From contig CACZOG010000201.1 of NCBI GenBank assembly GCA_902782715.1, forward strand, positions 1 through 8,985: a stretch of 8,985 bases of DNA. Direction: 5' to 3'. The notes under the pieces were generated by a model that was not told where the DNA came from, ran no database searches, and saw nothing but the letters and a program-made list of their open reading frames with translations. Of the stretch, positions 1 through 6,832 are shown piece by piece. The stretch comes from an uncultured Lachnospiraceae bacterium (GTDB taxonomy: Bacteria; Bacillota; Clostridia; Lachnospirales; Lachnospiraceae). Position 1 is the first letter of the stretch, and each line of letters begins with the position of its first letter. The translations under genes were made by a program, and so were the position numbers.

Positions 1-258
1 CTTTAAAGCCTTACCAGCTTTGAACTTAGGAGCCTTGGAAGCTTTGATTTTGATCTTTTCTTTTGTTAAAGGATTAAGACCTGTTCTTGCAGCTCTCTTA
101 GCAACTTCGAATGTACCGAATCCAACTAACTGAACCTTTCCACCCTTCTTTAATTCTGTACCTACAACATCGATGAAAGCAGCGAGTGCCTTATCTGCAT
201 CTTTCTTTGATAAACCAGCTTTGTCAGCCATAGCTGCTACTAATTCTGTTTTGTTCAT
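1..258 (-). CDS. hup: HU family DNA-binding protein (3' end cut by window edge)
   Basis: Small histone-like protein that binds and bends DNA as a dimer and compacts the nucleoid. The 86 visible residues fit HU from end to end: a helical dimerisation half (about 1-40), the G46-F-G-T-F motif, then the beta-arm with R55-A-A-R58-T-G-L-N62-P63, where P63 is the residue known in this family to intercalate into DNA. HU is usually about 90 residues, so only a few C-terminal residues and the stop lie outside the window. The start at 258 is fixed by an AGGAGG ribosome binding site just upstream (264-269). Codons are strongly biased to A/T endings (TTA, GCT, GTA, ACA), unlike the other genes here, as expected of a highly expressed gene. 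It has its own strong promoter. Family assignment is very sure; which HU paralogue it is cannot be told. Confidence 0.96.
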   Translation of the reverse strand, partial: MNKTELVAAMADKAGLSKKDADKALAAFIDVVGTELKKGGKVQLVGFGTFEVAKRAARTGLNPLTKEKIKIKASKAPKFKAGKALK

Positions 259-308
259 TATGAACTCCTCCTATACTACTGTTTTTACGTTTTTTGTGCT
301 CTCATTAG

Positions 309-327
309 CACTATATTATTTATAGTG
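309..327. promoter_or_regulatory. 19-bp palindrome over the HU -10 box, candidate operator
   Basis: CACTATA, five bases, TATAGTG: a perfect 7-5-7 inverted repeat that covers the -10 element and the expected start point of the HU promoter. A repressor bound here would block RNA polymerase. A second, shorter inverted repeat lies next to it (GTGCT at 296-300, AGCAC at 307-311) in the start of the leader. The repeat is seen directly; the operator role is inferred, and in such AT-rich DNA chance is possible. Confidence 0.35.
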
Positions 328-347
328 TTTTTTTGCCCATTTGTCAA
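319..347 (-). promoter_or_regulatory. Sigma-A promoter of the HU gene
   Basis: On the minus strand a perfect -35 TTGACA (342-347) is followed by a 17-bp spacer and the -10 TATAAA (319-324). Transcription would start near 312, leaving a leader of about 54 nt before the HU start. This is the best promoter in the window, in keeping with high HU expression. Confidence 0.88.
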
Positions 348-400
348 GGAAAAAAGCCTAAATATGCGATATTTTGACCACTTTTACCACATAATGTTGT

Positions 401-420
401 GATTTTCCATGATTTTCCAT
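401..420. repeat. Tandem duplication of a 10-mer
   Basis: GATTTTCCAT occurs twice in direct succession (401-410 and 411-420) in the 212-bp stretch between the HU start and the stop of the metalloprotein gene. The rest of 348-470 shows no gene and no convincing terminator; AAAAG-GATT-CTTTT just after the stop at 471 is only a weak AT hairpin. Read-through from the upstream genes into HU is therefore possible. Confidence 0.6.
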
Positions 421-470
421 AAAATTGTATCGGTTTTGTCCTACAAATGCAAAAAGAATCCTTTTAAAAC

Positions 471-1052
471 CTACAGTCTTTCAAGCAAACTGCCGCCTTC
501 TTCTTTTAAATATTTGCGTAGTTCCTTGTAATCCGGAAGAATTTTGGCGACTTCGCTCCAGAATTTTTTCGAATGGTTCATCTCTTTTCTGTGGCACAGT
601 TCATGAACGACCACATATCTCATAACGCGCTCGGGTAAAAGCACTAAAAGACAGTTGAAATTCAGATTCCCGTCATATGTGCAGCTTCCCCAGCGGGTCT
701 TTTGTGCACGGATCGATATCCTCGAATAGGTTACGCCCATTCTCTCTGCGTATTCGTCAACCAGGATCGGTATTTCGCGTTTTGCTTTTTTCTTTATTAT
801 CTTAAGTTCGGTCTCGCTGAATCCCGGTTTGGGAATGACCGATTCGTTCTTTTTCTCTATTTTGGCAAGAGTCTTTTCGATCCAGTCTCTTTTGGATTCG
901 ACGAATTTACGGGCCTGAAGGTTAGTGACTCTGTTGGGGATCCTGACGATCACTTCGCCGTCGCGTCTTATCTCGATCGACATGGTTCTTCGCGAACTTC
1001 TTATCAGGGTGTAATCGATTTTTTTTTCGGATGTGTTCTTGGTGAAGATCAT
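471..1052 (-). CDS. YgjP-type (DUF45/PF01863) zinc metallopeptidase-like protein
   Basis: A 193-residue soluble protein of the YgjP/DUF45 family. The signature zinc site is H150-E-L-C-H154 with a likely third ligand H160 in the following helix (R-K-E-M-N-H-S-K-K-F-W). The family-typical R120-W-G-S-C124 motif sits before it, and the basic N-terminal half (SSRRTMSIEIRRDG onward) also fits the family. Members carry a metallopeptidase-like active site, but the physiological substrate is poorly defined, so protease activity should not be assumed. No signal peptide or membrane segment is seen, so it is cytoplasmic. The start at 1052 has AAAGG close upstream; spacing is short. The gene begins 21 bp after the stop of the acyltransferase gene on the same strand, so the two are probably one transcript. 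A link to envelope work is not evident. Confidence 0.9.
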   Translation of the reverse strand: MIFTKNTSEKKIDYTLIRSSRRTMSIEIRRDGEVIVRIPNRVTNLQARKFVESKRDWIEKTLAKIEKKNESVIPKPGFSETELKIIKKKAKREIPILVDEYAERMGVTYSRISIRAQKTRWGSCTYDGNLNFNCLLVLLPERVMRYVVVHELCHRKEMNHSKKFWSEVAKILPDYKELRKYLKEEGGSLLERL

Positions 1053-1073
1053 TTCCTTTAAGTATCCAACCTC

Positions 1074-2120
1074 TTAAGCCAGGAATCTGCCCGCTTTCGG
1101 AATTCTCCTAAGCAGTGCGGCAATGCCTAATGCTATAACAAACAATACAATGGTGATAACTATTATCGAAATCGTGGAGTTTCCTGTGAAATCAAGTCCG
1201 AACTGTCTTTTTACGACTTCCAAAAGCATTATGTGCACAAGGTAAACTCCGAGCGTGTCTTTTGACAGATTAATAATGAAAGCTTTTCCTTTTTTGATCT
1301 TTCCTGACATTTTATCAACAAGCAGATATAAAGCTGTGCAGTTTAAGAAGGTGAACACTCCGAAACTGTCATAGATTCCGGGATTGTACGCTCCGTCTGC
1401 TTTTGACAGGATCGCTGCGCAGATGAAATTGAGTGCGATCCCGACGGGAAGCATCACAAAAAGGGCTGTTCTTAAGTTCCTGTTTATTTTATAATTCGCG
1501 AGATAATATCCTAAAACATAATATCCGATATATCCGGAAACCTCGGTTATTGTTACGAGTTCGGACATTTTATCCGTAAGGGATTTGTTTACAAGGATCG
1601 TAAGCGTCATCCTTACTATCTGGAAGAAAAAGAAGATGTCGATAAAATATCTGATGTTCTTCTCATCCGCGCTTTTAAGCCATGTTTTTATAACGGGTGT
1701 TAAGATGTAGAGACCGATGATCATCCAGATAAACCAGAGATGGTTTGTTGCATAAACGATCCCCGTTACGGTCCTTACCGGACCGTGGCGGTAAAAATCG
1801 AACTTCCAGATGTAGAGACTTTGGAAAACATAGTATCCGTACGACCATATAAGATAGATAACGAAAAGTCTTAAGACATTGTGAAGCCAGATCTTCTTGA
1901 CCGTGATCTCTTTTTTGGTATCCAGAAAGAGTTCGCCGCTTATCATTACGAAAACGGGCACGGCAAATCTGGTCAGTGAATTGATGAAAACCGCAATGTT
2001 AAAATCTACTCCCGCAACGGGAAGTATTTCTATATATTCCGAGCTCACATGCAGAGCAACTACTCCGAGAGCTGCGAGGATCCTTAAAATATCCAGTTTG
2101 ATGTTTCTTTCTGCAGGCAT
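1074..2120 (-). CDS. Acyltransferase family 3 membrane protein (probable glycan O-acyltransferase)
   Basis: A 348-residue polytopic membrane protein with about ten hydrophobic segments. The N terminus K8-L-D-I-L-R13 followed by H24 at the end of the first membrane segment is the hallmark of acyltransferase-3 (PF01757) proteins, which move acetyl or other acyl groups across the membrane onto exported sugars or glycolipids. The late segment with D-T-L-G-V-Y-L-V-H also fits the family. Length matches the membrane domain alone; there is no SGNH/esterase extension as in OafA or OatA, so either a sugar is acylated directly or a separate partner finishes the transfer. The start at 2120 has AGGGG about 8 nt upstream. 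It diverges from the glycan operon to its right, so the acceptor may be a product of that operon, but this is only inference from position. Confidence 0.9.
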   Translation of the reverse strand: MPAERNIKLDILRILAALGVVALHVSSEYIEILPVAGVDFNIAVFINSLTRFAVPVFVMISGELFLDTKKEITVKKIWLHNVLRLFVIYLIWSYGYYVFQSLYIWKFDFYRHGPVRTVTGIVYATNHLWFIWMIIGLYILTPVIKTWLKSADEKNIRYFIDIFFFFQIVRMTLTILVNKSLTDKMSELVTITEVSGYIGYYVLGYYLANYKINRNLRTALFVMLPVGIALNFICAAILSKADGAYNPGIYDSFGVFTFLNCTALYLLVDKMSGKIKKGKAFIINLSKDTLGVYLVHIMLLEVVKRQFGLDFTGNSTISIIVITIVLFVIALGIAALLRRIPKAGRFLA

Positions 2121-2159
2121 TTTTTTACCCCTGTATCACGGTTTGCTTCTCACTTTTCG

Positions 2160-2202
2160 ATTATAACACATATTATAGATGTTTTTCCTTAAAAAAATAC
2201 AA
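2160..2202 (-). promoter_or_regulatory. Promoter region for the leftward acyltransferase/YgjP transcript
   Basis: The minus strand holds two perfect TATAAT boxes, at 2160-2165 and 2172-2177. The nearer one is preceded by TG one base upstream (TGTTATAAT), an extended -10, which can work without a good -35. The farther one has TTGTAT (2197-2202) at a long 19-bp spacer. Either could be the start site; which one is used cannot be told from sequence. Confidence 0.5.
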
Positions 2203-2251
2203 TATCTCGTTATTTTTATGTCTAAATCGCTTCATCTTTGGCCGTGTCGGG

Positions 2252-2280
2252 TTGTAATCGTTTCCTTATTATGATACAAT
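2252..2280 (+). promoter_or_regulatory. Extended -10 promoter of the envelope operon
   Basis: TTGTAA (2252-2257), a 17-bp spacer, then TACAAT (2275-2280), with TG one base before the -10 (TGATACAAT). Transcription would begin near 2287, about 25 nt before the PAP2 start codon. It is divergent from the acyltransferase promoter; the two -10 regions are about 100 bp apart, so a shared regulator site is possible. An AT-only inverted repeat (AAAAATA 2193-2199, TATTTTT 2211-2217) lies between them. Confidence 0.7.
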
Positions 2281-2311
2281 TTATTGAATTATGTGATTAA
2301 ATGAGGTAATT

Positions 2312-2923
2312 ATGGTTTCTCAGGCTATTTTAAATTTTGATTCCACAATACTGCTTTGGATTCAGGAGACATTAAGAAATCCCGTAACCAATGCTATTTT
2401 TAAGACCATAACACATATGGGAGACGGAGGAGTCTTATGGATCTGTTTCTCCCTTTTCTTATGCATTTTCAAGAAGACGCGAAAGGCAGGCATTTTTGCT
2501 CTCGGCGCCCTTCTTTTATCAGTGCTTGTAAACAATGCTTTTCTTAAAAACGTGGTGGGACGAATCCGTCCGTACGAGGTCATCGCAGGACTCGAATGCC
2601 TGGTAAAGCATGCAAAAGATGCATCTTTCCCTTCGGGACATACCGGCTCTTCGATAGCGGCTGCTACCGTATATCTTAGAACGCTTCCCAAGAAGATATC
2701 GATTCCCGCTGCAGTTCTTGCAGTGCTTATCGCACTTTCGAGACTCTTCGTCGGTATTCACTATCCCACAGATGTCATCGCCGGAGCGATCACCGGTGCG
2801 GCACTCGGGATCCTCGCCTGCGTGATCGGTGAATTTGTTATTAAAAAATGGAAAGAAAAGCACCCGAAAGCACAACCGGCTGAAGCCGTAAAAGAAATCG
2901 AAGAAACTGACGAAAGCAATTAA
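2312..2923 (+). CDS. PAP2-family membrane lipid phosphatase
   Basis: A 203-residue integral membrane phosphatase. All three motifs of the PAP2 acid phosphatase superfamily are present: K79-x6-R86-P87, P107-S-G-H110, and S143-R144-x5-H150-x3-D154. The two histidines and the aspartate form the catalytic set, and the active site should face the outer side of the membrane. Likely substrates are polyprenyl pyrophosphate (BcrC-like regeneration of the undecaprenyl phosphate carrier) or another lipid phosphate; sequence alone does not separate these. The C-terminal 30 residues form a charged Lys/Glu-rich tail. The start at 2312 has GAGG five bases upstream and sits behind a good promoter, making this the first gene of a six-gene run. 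The glycosyltransferase gene follows after 16 bp, which supports a role in carrier-lipid metabolism for the same glycan. Confidence 0.93.
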   Translation: MVSQAILNFDSTILLWIQETLRNPVTNAIFKTITHMGDGGVLWICFSLFLCIFKKTRKAGIFALGALLLSVLVNNAFLKNVVGRIRPYEVIAGLECLVKHAKDASFPSGHTGSSIAAATVYLRTLPKKISIPAAVLAVLIALSRLFVGIHYPTDVIAGAITGAALGILACVIGEFVIKKWKEKHPKAQPAEAVKEIEETDESN

Positions 2924-2939
2924 CCCAAAGGAATACTAC

Positions 2940-4019
2940 ATGAATGCTACAGTAATAATTCCGAGTTTAAACCCGGATGAAAAAATAATATCGACCGTCA
3001 AAAGCCTTCTTGATGAAGGTTTTGAAGATATAGTCATGGTTGACGACGGCTCCGACGAGGCTCACAAAGCGCGCTTTGAAGAAGCCAAAGCTCTCGGCAA
3101 TGTGACCTTGCTCGTTCACGAAGTCAACAAAGGAAAAGGACAGGCCATGAAAACGGCTTTTGAATACATTCTGGCCAACCGTCCGAACGAACCGAATGTC
3201 ATCACCGTAGACGGGGACGGACAGCATTTGGCGTCGGATGTTAAAAAATGTATTGAAAAGCTGGAAGAAAACCCCGATTCGGTGGTTCTCGGCGTACGTA
3301 ATTTCAAACAGAGCAACGTTCCCGCCAGATCGAAATTCGGAAACACGGTTACGAAATCCGTTTTCCGTCTTCTCTGCGGAATCAAAATAAGCGATACCCA
3401 GACAGGACTTCGTGCGATTCCTTTCAAACACCTCAAACTTATGACAGAGGTTGACGGAAACCGTTACGAATATGAAACGAATCAGCTTTTTGCCATCAAA
3501 CAGGCAGGAATAAAATTCGACGAAGTGGTTATAAATACCGTTTACATCGAAGAAAACCAGACTTCGCATTTCCGTCCTATCAGGGATTCGATCAGAATTT
3601 ACGGAGTCATCATCAAATACATTGCGAGCTCGCTCGCCTCGACGCTTGTCGACGTAACGCTTTTCACGGTTCTCAATCTCCTGTTCGGAAAACTCGGTTT
3701 TTCAAACGAATTGAGGATCATTCTTGCGGAAGCCATCGCACGTCTGGTAAGTTCGTTCGTCAATTTCTCGCTTAACAGAAAAGTTGTTTTCAAGTCTAAA
3801 GACAAATACGGCTCAACACTGGTTAAGTATTATGCACTCTGCATCTGCCAGCTTGCCGCATCGACCGGTCTTGTATATCTTTTCTCGACGGTCATCTTCC
3901 GCCTGAGTGACGGAAGCCTGTTCGACACGCTCATTAAAGTCGTTGTCGACACCTTTTTATTCTTCTTAAGTTTCAGAATCCAGCAGACCTGGGTTTTCGT
4001 TCCGAAGAAGAAAAAATAA
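2940..4019 (+). CDS. Bifunctional family 2 glycosyltransferase / GtrA membrane protein
   Basis: A 359-residue fusion. Residues 1 to about 215 are a GT2 (GT-A fold) domain of the dolichyl/polyprenyl-phosphate sugar synthase type: early V-D-D-G-S-D39, the metal-binding D91-G-D93-G-Q-H, and D152-T-Q-T-G-L-R158. Such enzymes move a sugar from a nucleotide donor to polyprenyl phosphate on the cytoplasmic side. Residues about 220-355 are a GtrA domain with four membrane segments and the family motifs N279-R-K-V-V-F284 and Q-Q-T-W-V-F near the end; GtrA proteins are thought to move polyprenyl-phosphate sugars across the membrane. The fusion thus joins synthesis and translocation in one chain. The start at 2940 has AAAGGAA upstream. 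The sugar (glucose, GlcNAc, mannose or other) cannot be read from sequence. It ends 30 bp before the phosphodiester glycosidase gene. Confidence 0.93.
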   Translation: MNATVIIPSLNPDEKIISTVKSLLDEGFEDIVMVDDGSDEAHKARFEEAKALGNVTLLVHEVNKGKGQAMKTAFEYILANRPNEPNVITVDGDGQHLASDVKKCIEKLEENPDSVVLGVRNFKQSNVPARSKFGNTVTKSVFRLLCGIKISDTQTGLRAIPFKHLKLMTEVDGNRYEYETNQLFAIKQAGIKFDEVVINTVYIEENQTSHFRPIRDSIRIYGVIIKYIASSLASTLVDVTLFTVLNLLFGKLGFSNELRIILAEAIARLVSSFVNFSLNRKVVFKSKDKYGSTLVKYYALCICQLAASTGLVYLFSTVIFRLSDGSLFDTLIKVVVDTFLFFLSFRIQQTWVFVPKKKK

Positions 4020-4049
4020 AAATCTGCTATCCGCTTGGAGGTTTTATAA

Positions 4050-5153
4050 ATGTTAAAAAAAATAATGGGACCGGTTTTAAAAGTCCTTTTGGTTTTGGTC
4101 ATCACACTCGTGATCGTTCTCGGAACATTCTACATAATGCTCCAGAAATGCTGCAACGGTCCTTCCGAAGCAGCAAGAACTCTTTTCATAACGACCATTC
4201 TCGAAACAGGTCAGTTGAAATTCCTTGCAAACTGGGTTTGTTCGGATGAAGAGATCCAGGAGATCGTAAACAAAAACTCCATGGAAAAAGTCGACACCAC
4301 GGTCGATACCTCTTTGATCTCGATCCATTCCGAAAATGCCGACGAAACATCATCGGAAGAAGATAATCCTTATGCAGACGAAGTTTTTGATGAAAACGGA
4401 GTTCGTATCGAAGAGATCTCCGGACGTACTTTCTTTGCAAAAATGATGATCATAAAAGATCCTTCACAGGTTGTAATGGCTACGACAAGCGAAAACGGCC
4501 ACTGGGGTGAGTACGGCAAAAACCTTGACGAGATAATCACAGACAGAGGTGCGATCGGCGGAGTAAACGCAGGTATTTACGTGTCCGTCGGAAACAAGGG
4601 CGGCGAACCTTTGGGTGTCGTTGTCGAAAACGGACAGATCACATATAACAAGCCCACAGGCCTTACCGGACTTTATATGATAGGCTTTAATAACGACAAT
4701 ATTCTTATCATAAAAGATCTGACCGGAATGTCCGCATCAGATTTCGAAAACTATGTTAAAACCGAAGGAATCCGTGATGCGCACTGCTTCCAGGAAGAAT
4801 CTTCGGATTCGAATAACCACTTCGTATCTCTTATTTCAAACGGCGAAGCAAGAGTTTTAAACGGAACGGGTTCGGGCGCAAATCCCAGAACCGCGATCGG
4901 TCAGCGCTCTGACGGTGCTGTTCTTTTCCTCGTTACCGACGGTCGTGGAGCCAGCGGACACCTCGGTGCCACGGCATCCGATCTTATCGGGATCATGCAG
5001 GAATACGGTGCAGTCAATGCTGCAAATCTCGACGGCGGAAGTTCATCCTCAATGGTTTATAACGGAAACTACGAAATGTCGAGCGTAACCTTCTATTACA
5101 AGAATTCATCATGGAAATTACCGACAGCTTTTGCGGTAATGCCCAAGAACTAA
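4050..5153 (+). CDS. Membrane-anchored phosphodiester glycosidase (NAGPA family, PF09992)
   Basis: A 367-residue protein with a single N-terminal membrane anchor (about residues 7-31) and an outside catalytic domain. Between them lies an acidic, low-complexity linker (about 90-120, E-E-D-N-P-Y-A-D-E). The domain carries the marks of the NAGPA family: N173-A-G175, N278-P-R-T-A-I-G284, T296-D-G-R-G300 and N326-L-D-G-G-S-S. The human relative is the uncovering enzyme, which cuts GlcNAc from a sugar phosphodiester. Bacterial members are often labelled exopolysaccharide biosynthesis proteins, and their substrates are mostly unknown. An excellent GGAGG lies 8 nt before the start. The neighbours make and move polyprenyl-phosphate sugars, themselves sugar phosphodiesters, so either these or a teichoic-type wall polymer could be its target (inference). 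Family sure; substrate not. Confidence 0.92.
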   Translation: MLKKIMGPVLKVLLVLVITLVIVLGTFYIMLQKCCNGPSEAARTLFITTILETGQLKFLANWVCSDEEIQEIVNKNSMEKVDTTVDTSLISIHSENADETSSEEDNPYADEVFDENGVRIEEISGRTFFAKMMIIKDPSQVVMATTSENGHWGEYGKNLDEIITDRGAIGGVNAGIYVSVGNKGGEPLGVVVENGQITYNKPTGLTGLYMIGFNNDNILIIKDLTGMSASDFENYVKTEGIRDAHCFQEESSDSNNHFVSLISNGEARVLNGTGSGANPRTAIGQRSDGAVLFLVTDGRGASGHLGATASDLIGIMQEYGAVNAANLDGGSSSSMVYNGNYEMSSVTFYYKNSSWKLPTAFAVMPKN

Positions 5154-5165
5154 GGAGGTTGCGAG

Positions 5166-6803
5166 ATGGCTAACGAAACAAACAACAGACAATCAAACCG
5201 CCAGCCTTCAATGAGAGAACTGGCAAACGAAAGAATGCGTGAAAAGATGCGTGCTGCCAGGGAGGAATCTTCCAGACAGTCAGGCTCAAGACCTCAGGGT
5301 AACACAGCACAAAGAAGAAGTACTTCTGCTTCTTCAACCGGTTCTTCAGAAAGAAGAGTTCGTACATCCGAGACTGCTTCACGCGATATGTCCAGACGTC
5401 CCGCAGCAAGGGATGCTATCGAAACTGAAAGAAGAGTATCGGGAAGCCGTCCTTCCCAGTCTTCACGCCCTTCATCACAGGGCTCACGTCAGGGTTCACA
5501 TTCATCCTCACGTTCGGGATCGCATTCTTCTTCATCAAGACCTTCTTCTTCAAGAAACTCCTCTTCCCAGAGAAGACCTTCTTCGTCATCTCAATCAAGA
5601 ACTGTTTCTTCAAGAAAAGCTCCCAGGAAGAAATCTCCCGTATTCTGGATCGGACTGGGTATTTATACTGCAATCCTTCTCGTGCTTTCGGTTATCTTCT
5701 TAATTTACACGGACAATTGTCTTAAGAAATACGAAAACTCGCAGTCCGAGCATTTTGTTGAAACATACATGCAGGAATTCGAAGGAAAAGTTGATTCTCA
5801 TTCACTTAAAGCTTCTGACTTTACTTTTGAAAGTCTCGACCTGACTTTTGTCGATACCGACAGTTTTATGGGTGATTACATCGACTCACTCAATTCATAT
5901 TCAACTTTTACGGCTGAAAAAGACCCGACAAGCTACATTACCGAAGCTCCTGTTTACAATCTCATGGGCGACGGACAGGTGATCGGCAAAATAACGCTTA
6001 AAGCCATAAGCCAGACCAAGATCTTCGCGATCTTAACTATCATGGACTGGGACATCGATACGATCGAACCCATAATCTCCATTGATGTTGCAAACTATAC
6101 TTTTATGGTTCCCGAAGGATATACTCCCGTGATCGACGGCAAACCGGTCGACGCTTCATATCTGACAGGCGTAACCGAGGAGATCCCCGCATTCAAGGGA
6201 GTTTCCGCTTACATTTCCATGCCCAAGAGCGTGGAATACAAGGTTCCCAATGTTTTGGTGGGATCGGAAATCAAAGTACTCAATGCCAACGGCGAAGAAG
6301 TCGATTACGAGACAAACGAATCCGGAACAAAGATCGTCGCTTCATATGCTTCACCTTCTTCACAGATCCCCGAAGCAAGAAAAGCCGAAGCACTTAATAT
6401 GGTTCAGACTTACGAAGATTTCATGACAGACGATCTGACCGGTCCGAGCCACGGTCTTGCAACGGTTCAGTCCATCCTGATAAAAGATTCGGATTACTGG
6501 CTTCAGGCAAAACAGTGGGCAGGCGGCGTAGACATTACTTTTACTTCCGCACATATATTTGACAATCCCAAATATACAAACGTTGTTGTGGACAATTACG
6601 CAGAATATTCGGATACATGTTATTCCGTTCATATCGCATTCTCGAAAAACCTGATCCTTACCAGAACTCAGGAAAAGATCACCAACGATTATGACTCAAC
6701 CGTTTTCTTCATTTTATATGACGATACGGATGACGGAGTCGAGAATCCTCACTGGTGCATCGCCGATATGATTGCAACAACCAAAAAGAACACCGAAGAC
6801 TGA
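5166..6803 (+). CDS. Unrecognised single-pass membrane protein with Ser/Arg-rich cytoplasmic tail
   Basis: A 545-residue protein I cannot assign to a named family. Residues 1-156 are hydrophilic and low in complexity: first a charged helical stretch (M-R-E-L-A-N-E-R-M-R-E-K-M-R), then a long Ser/Arg/Gln/Pro run ending in a basic patch (R-K-A-P-R-K-K). One membrane helix follows at about 159-181; the basic side puts the tail inside and the remaining 360 residues outside. The outer part looks like an alpha/beta domain (about 186-300), a small beta segment with Y319-T-P-V-I-D-G-K, and a second alpha/beta domain (about 404-540) starting with a helix. The layout recalls membrane proteins with NTF2-like outer domains such as TcaA, but this is a guess. 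Two cysteines (C485, C531) could pair. AAGGAGGTT overlaps the preceding stop codon, so translation is probably coupled to the glycosidase gene. A scaffold or regulatory role in the envelope is possible. Confidence 0.85.
   Translation: MANETNNRQSNRQPSMRELANERMREKMRAAREESSRQSGSRPQGNTAQRRSTSASSTGSSERRVRTSETASRDMSRRPAARDAIETERRVSGSRPSQSSRPSSQGSRQGSHSSSRSGSHSSSSRPSSSRNSSSQRRPSSSSQSRTVSSRKAPRKKSPVFWIGLGIYTAILLVLSVIFLIYTDNCLKKYENSQSEHFVETYMQEFEGKVDSHSLKASDFTFESLDLTFVDTDSFMGDYIDSLNSYSTFTAEKDPTSYITEAPVYNLMGDGQVIGKITLKAISQTKIFAILTIMDWDIDTIEPIISIDVANYTFMVPEGYTPVIDGKPVDASYLTGVTEEIPAFKGVSAYISMPKSVEYKVPNVLVGSEIKVLNANGEEVDYETNESGTKIVASYASPSSQIPEARKAEALNMVQTYEDFMTDDLTGPSHGLATVQSILIKDSDYWLQAKQWAGGVDITFTSAHIFDNPKYTNVVVDNYAEYSDTCYSVHIAFSKNLILTRTQEKITNDYDSTVFFILYDDTDDGVENPHWCIADMIATTKKNTED
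5320..5632 (+). repeat. Low-complexity Ser/Arg-coding tract
   Basis: Irregular repeats of TCTTCA, TCAAGA and CCTTCTTC code for runs of Ser with Arg, Gln, His and Pro (about residues 52-155 of the membrane protein). No exact unit recurs long enough to call a true tandem array, but such DNA is prone to slippage and should vary in length between strains. It also creates long open frames in the other frames that are not genes. Confidence 0.6.
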
Positions 6804-6832
6804 TACTTCGGAAAAAATAAAGGTTCAGACAC

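Noticed and set aside
447..470. AAAAG-GATT-CTTTT hairpin after the metalloprotein stop as a terminator
   Set aside because: A five-pair, mostly AT stem is too weak to call.
702..1061. A plus-strand frame opposite the metalloprotein gene
   Set aside because: The minus strand carries the HELCH and RWGSC motifs; the plus frame shows no family features.
2193..2217. AAAAATA...TATTTTT inverted repeat between the divergent promoters as an operator
   Set aside because: It is AT-only, with an 11-base loop in very AT-rich DNA; chance is a sufficient explanation without comparative data.
2967..3569. A 200-codon open frame antisense to the glycosyltransferase gene
   Set aside because: It lies wholly inside a gene with clear GT2 motifs, has no recognisable domain and looks like a codon-bias shadow.
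4123..4170. Possible lipobox at the Cys-Cys after the membrane segment of the phosphodiester glycosidase
   Set aside because: The residues before the first Cys are L-Q-K, which does not fit the small-residue lipobox pattern; an uncleaved membrane anchor is more likely.
5239..5703. A 154-codon open frame overlapping the Ser/Arg-rich gene in another frame
   Set aside because: It arises from the low-complexity TCTTCA/AAGA-rich DNA of the real gene, shows no domain, and lacks a fitting ribosome binding site; the frame of the 545-residue protein has a strong one and a clear membrane helix.
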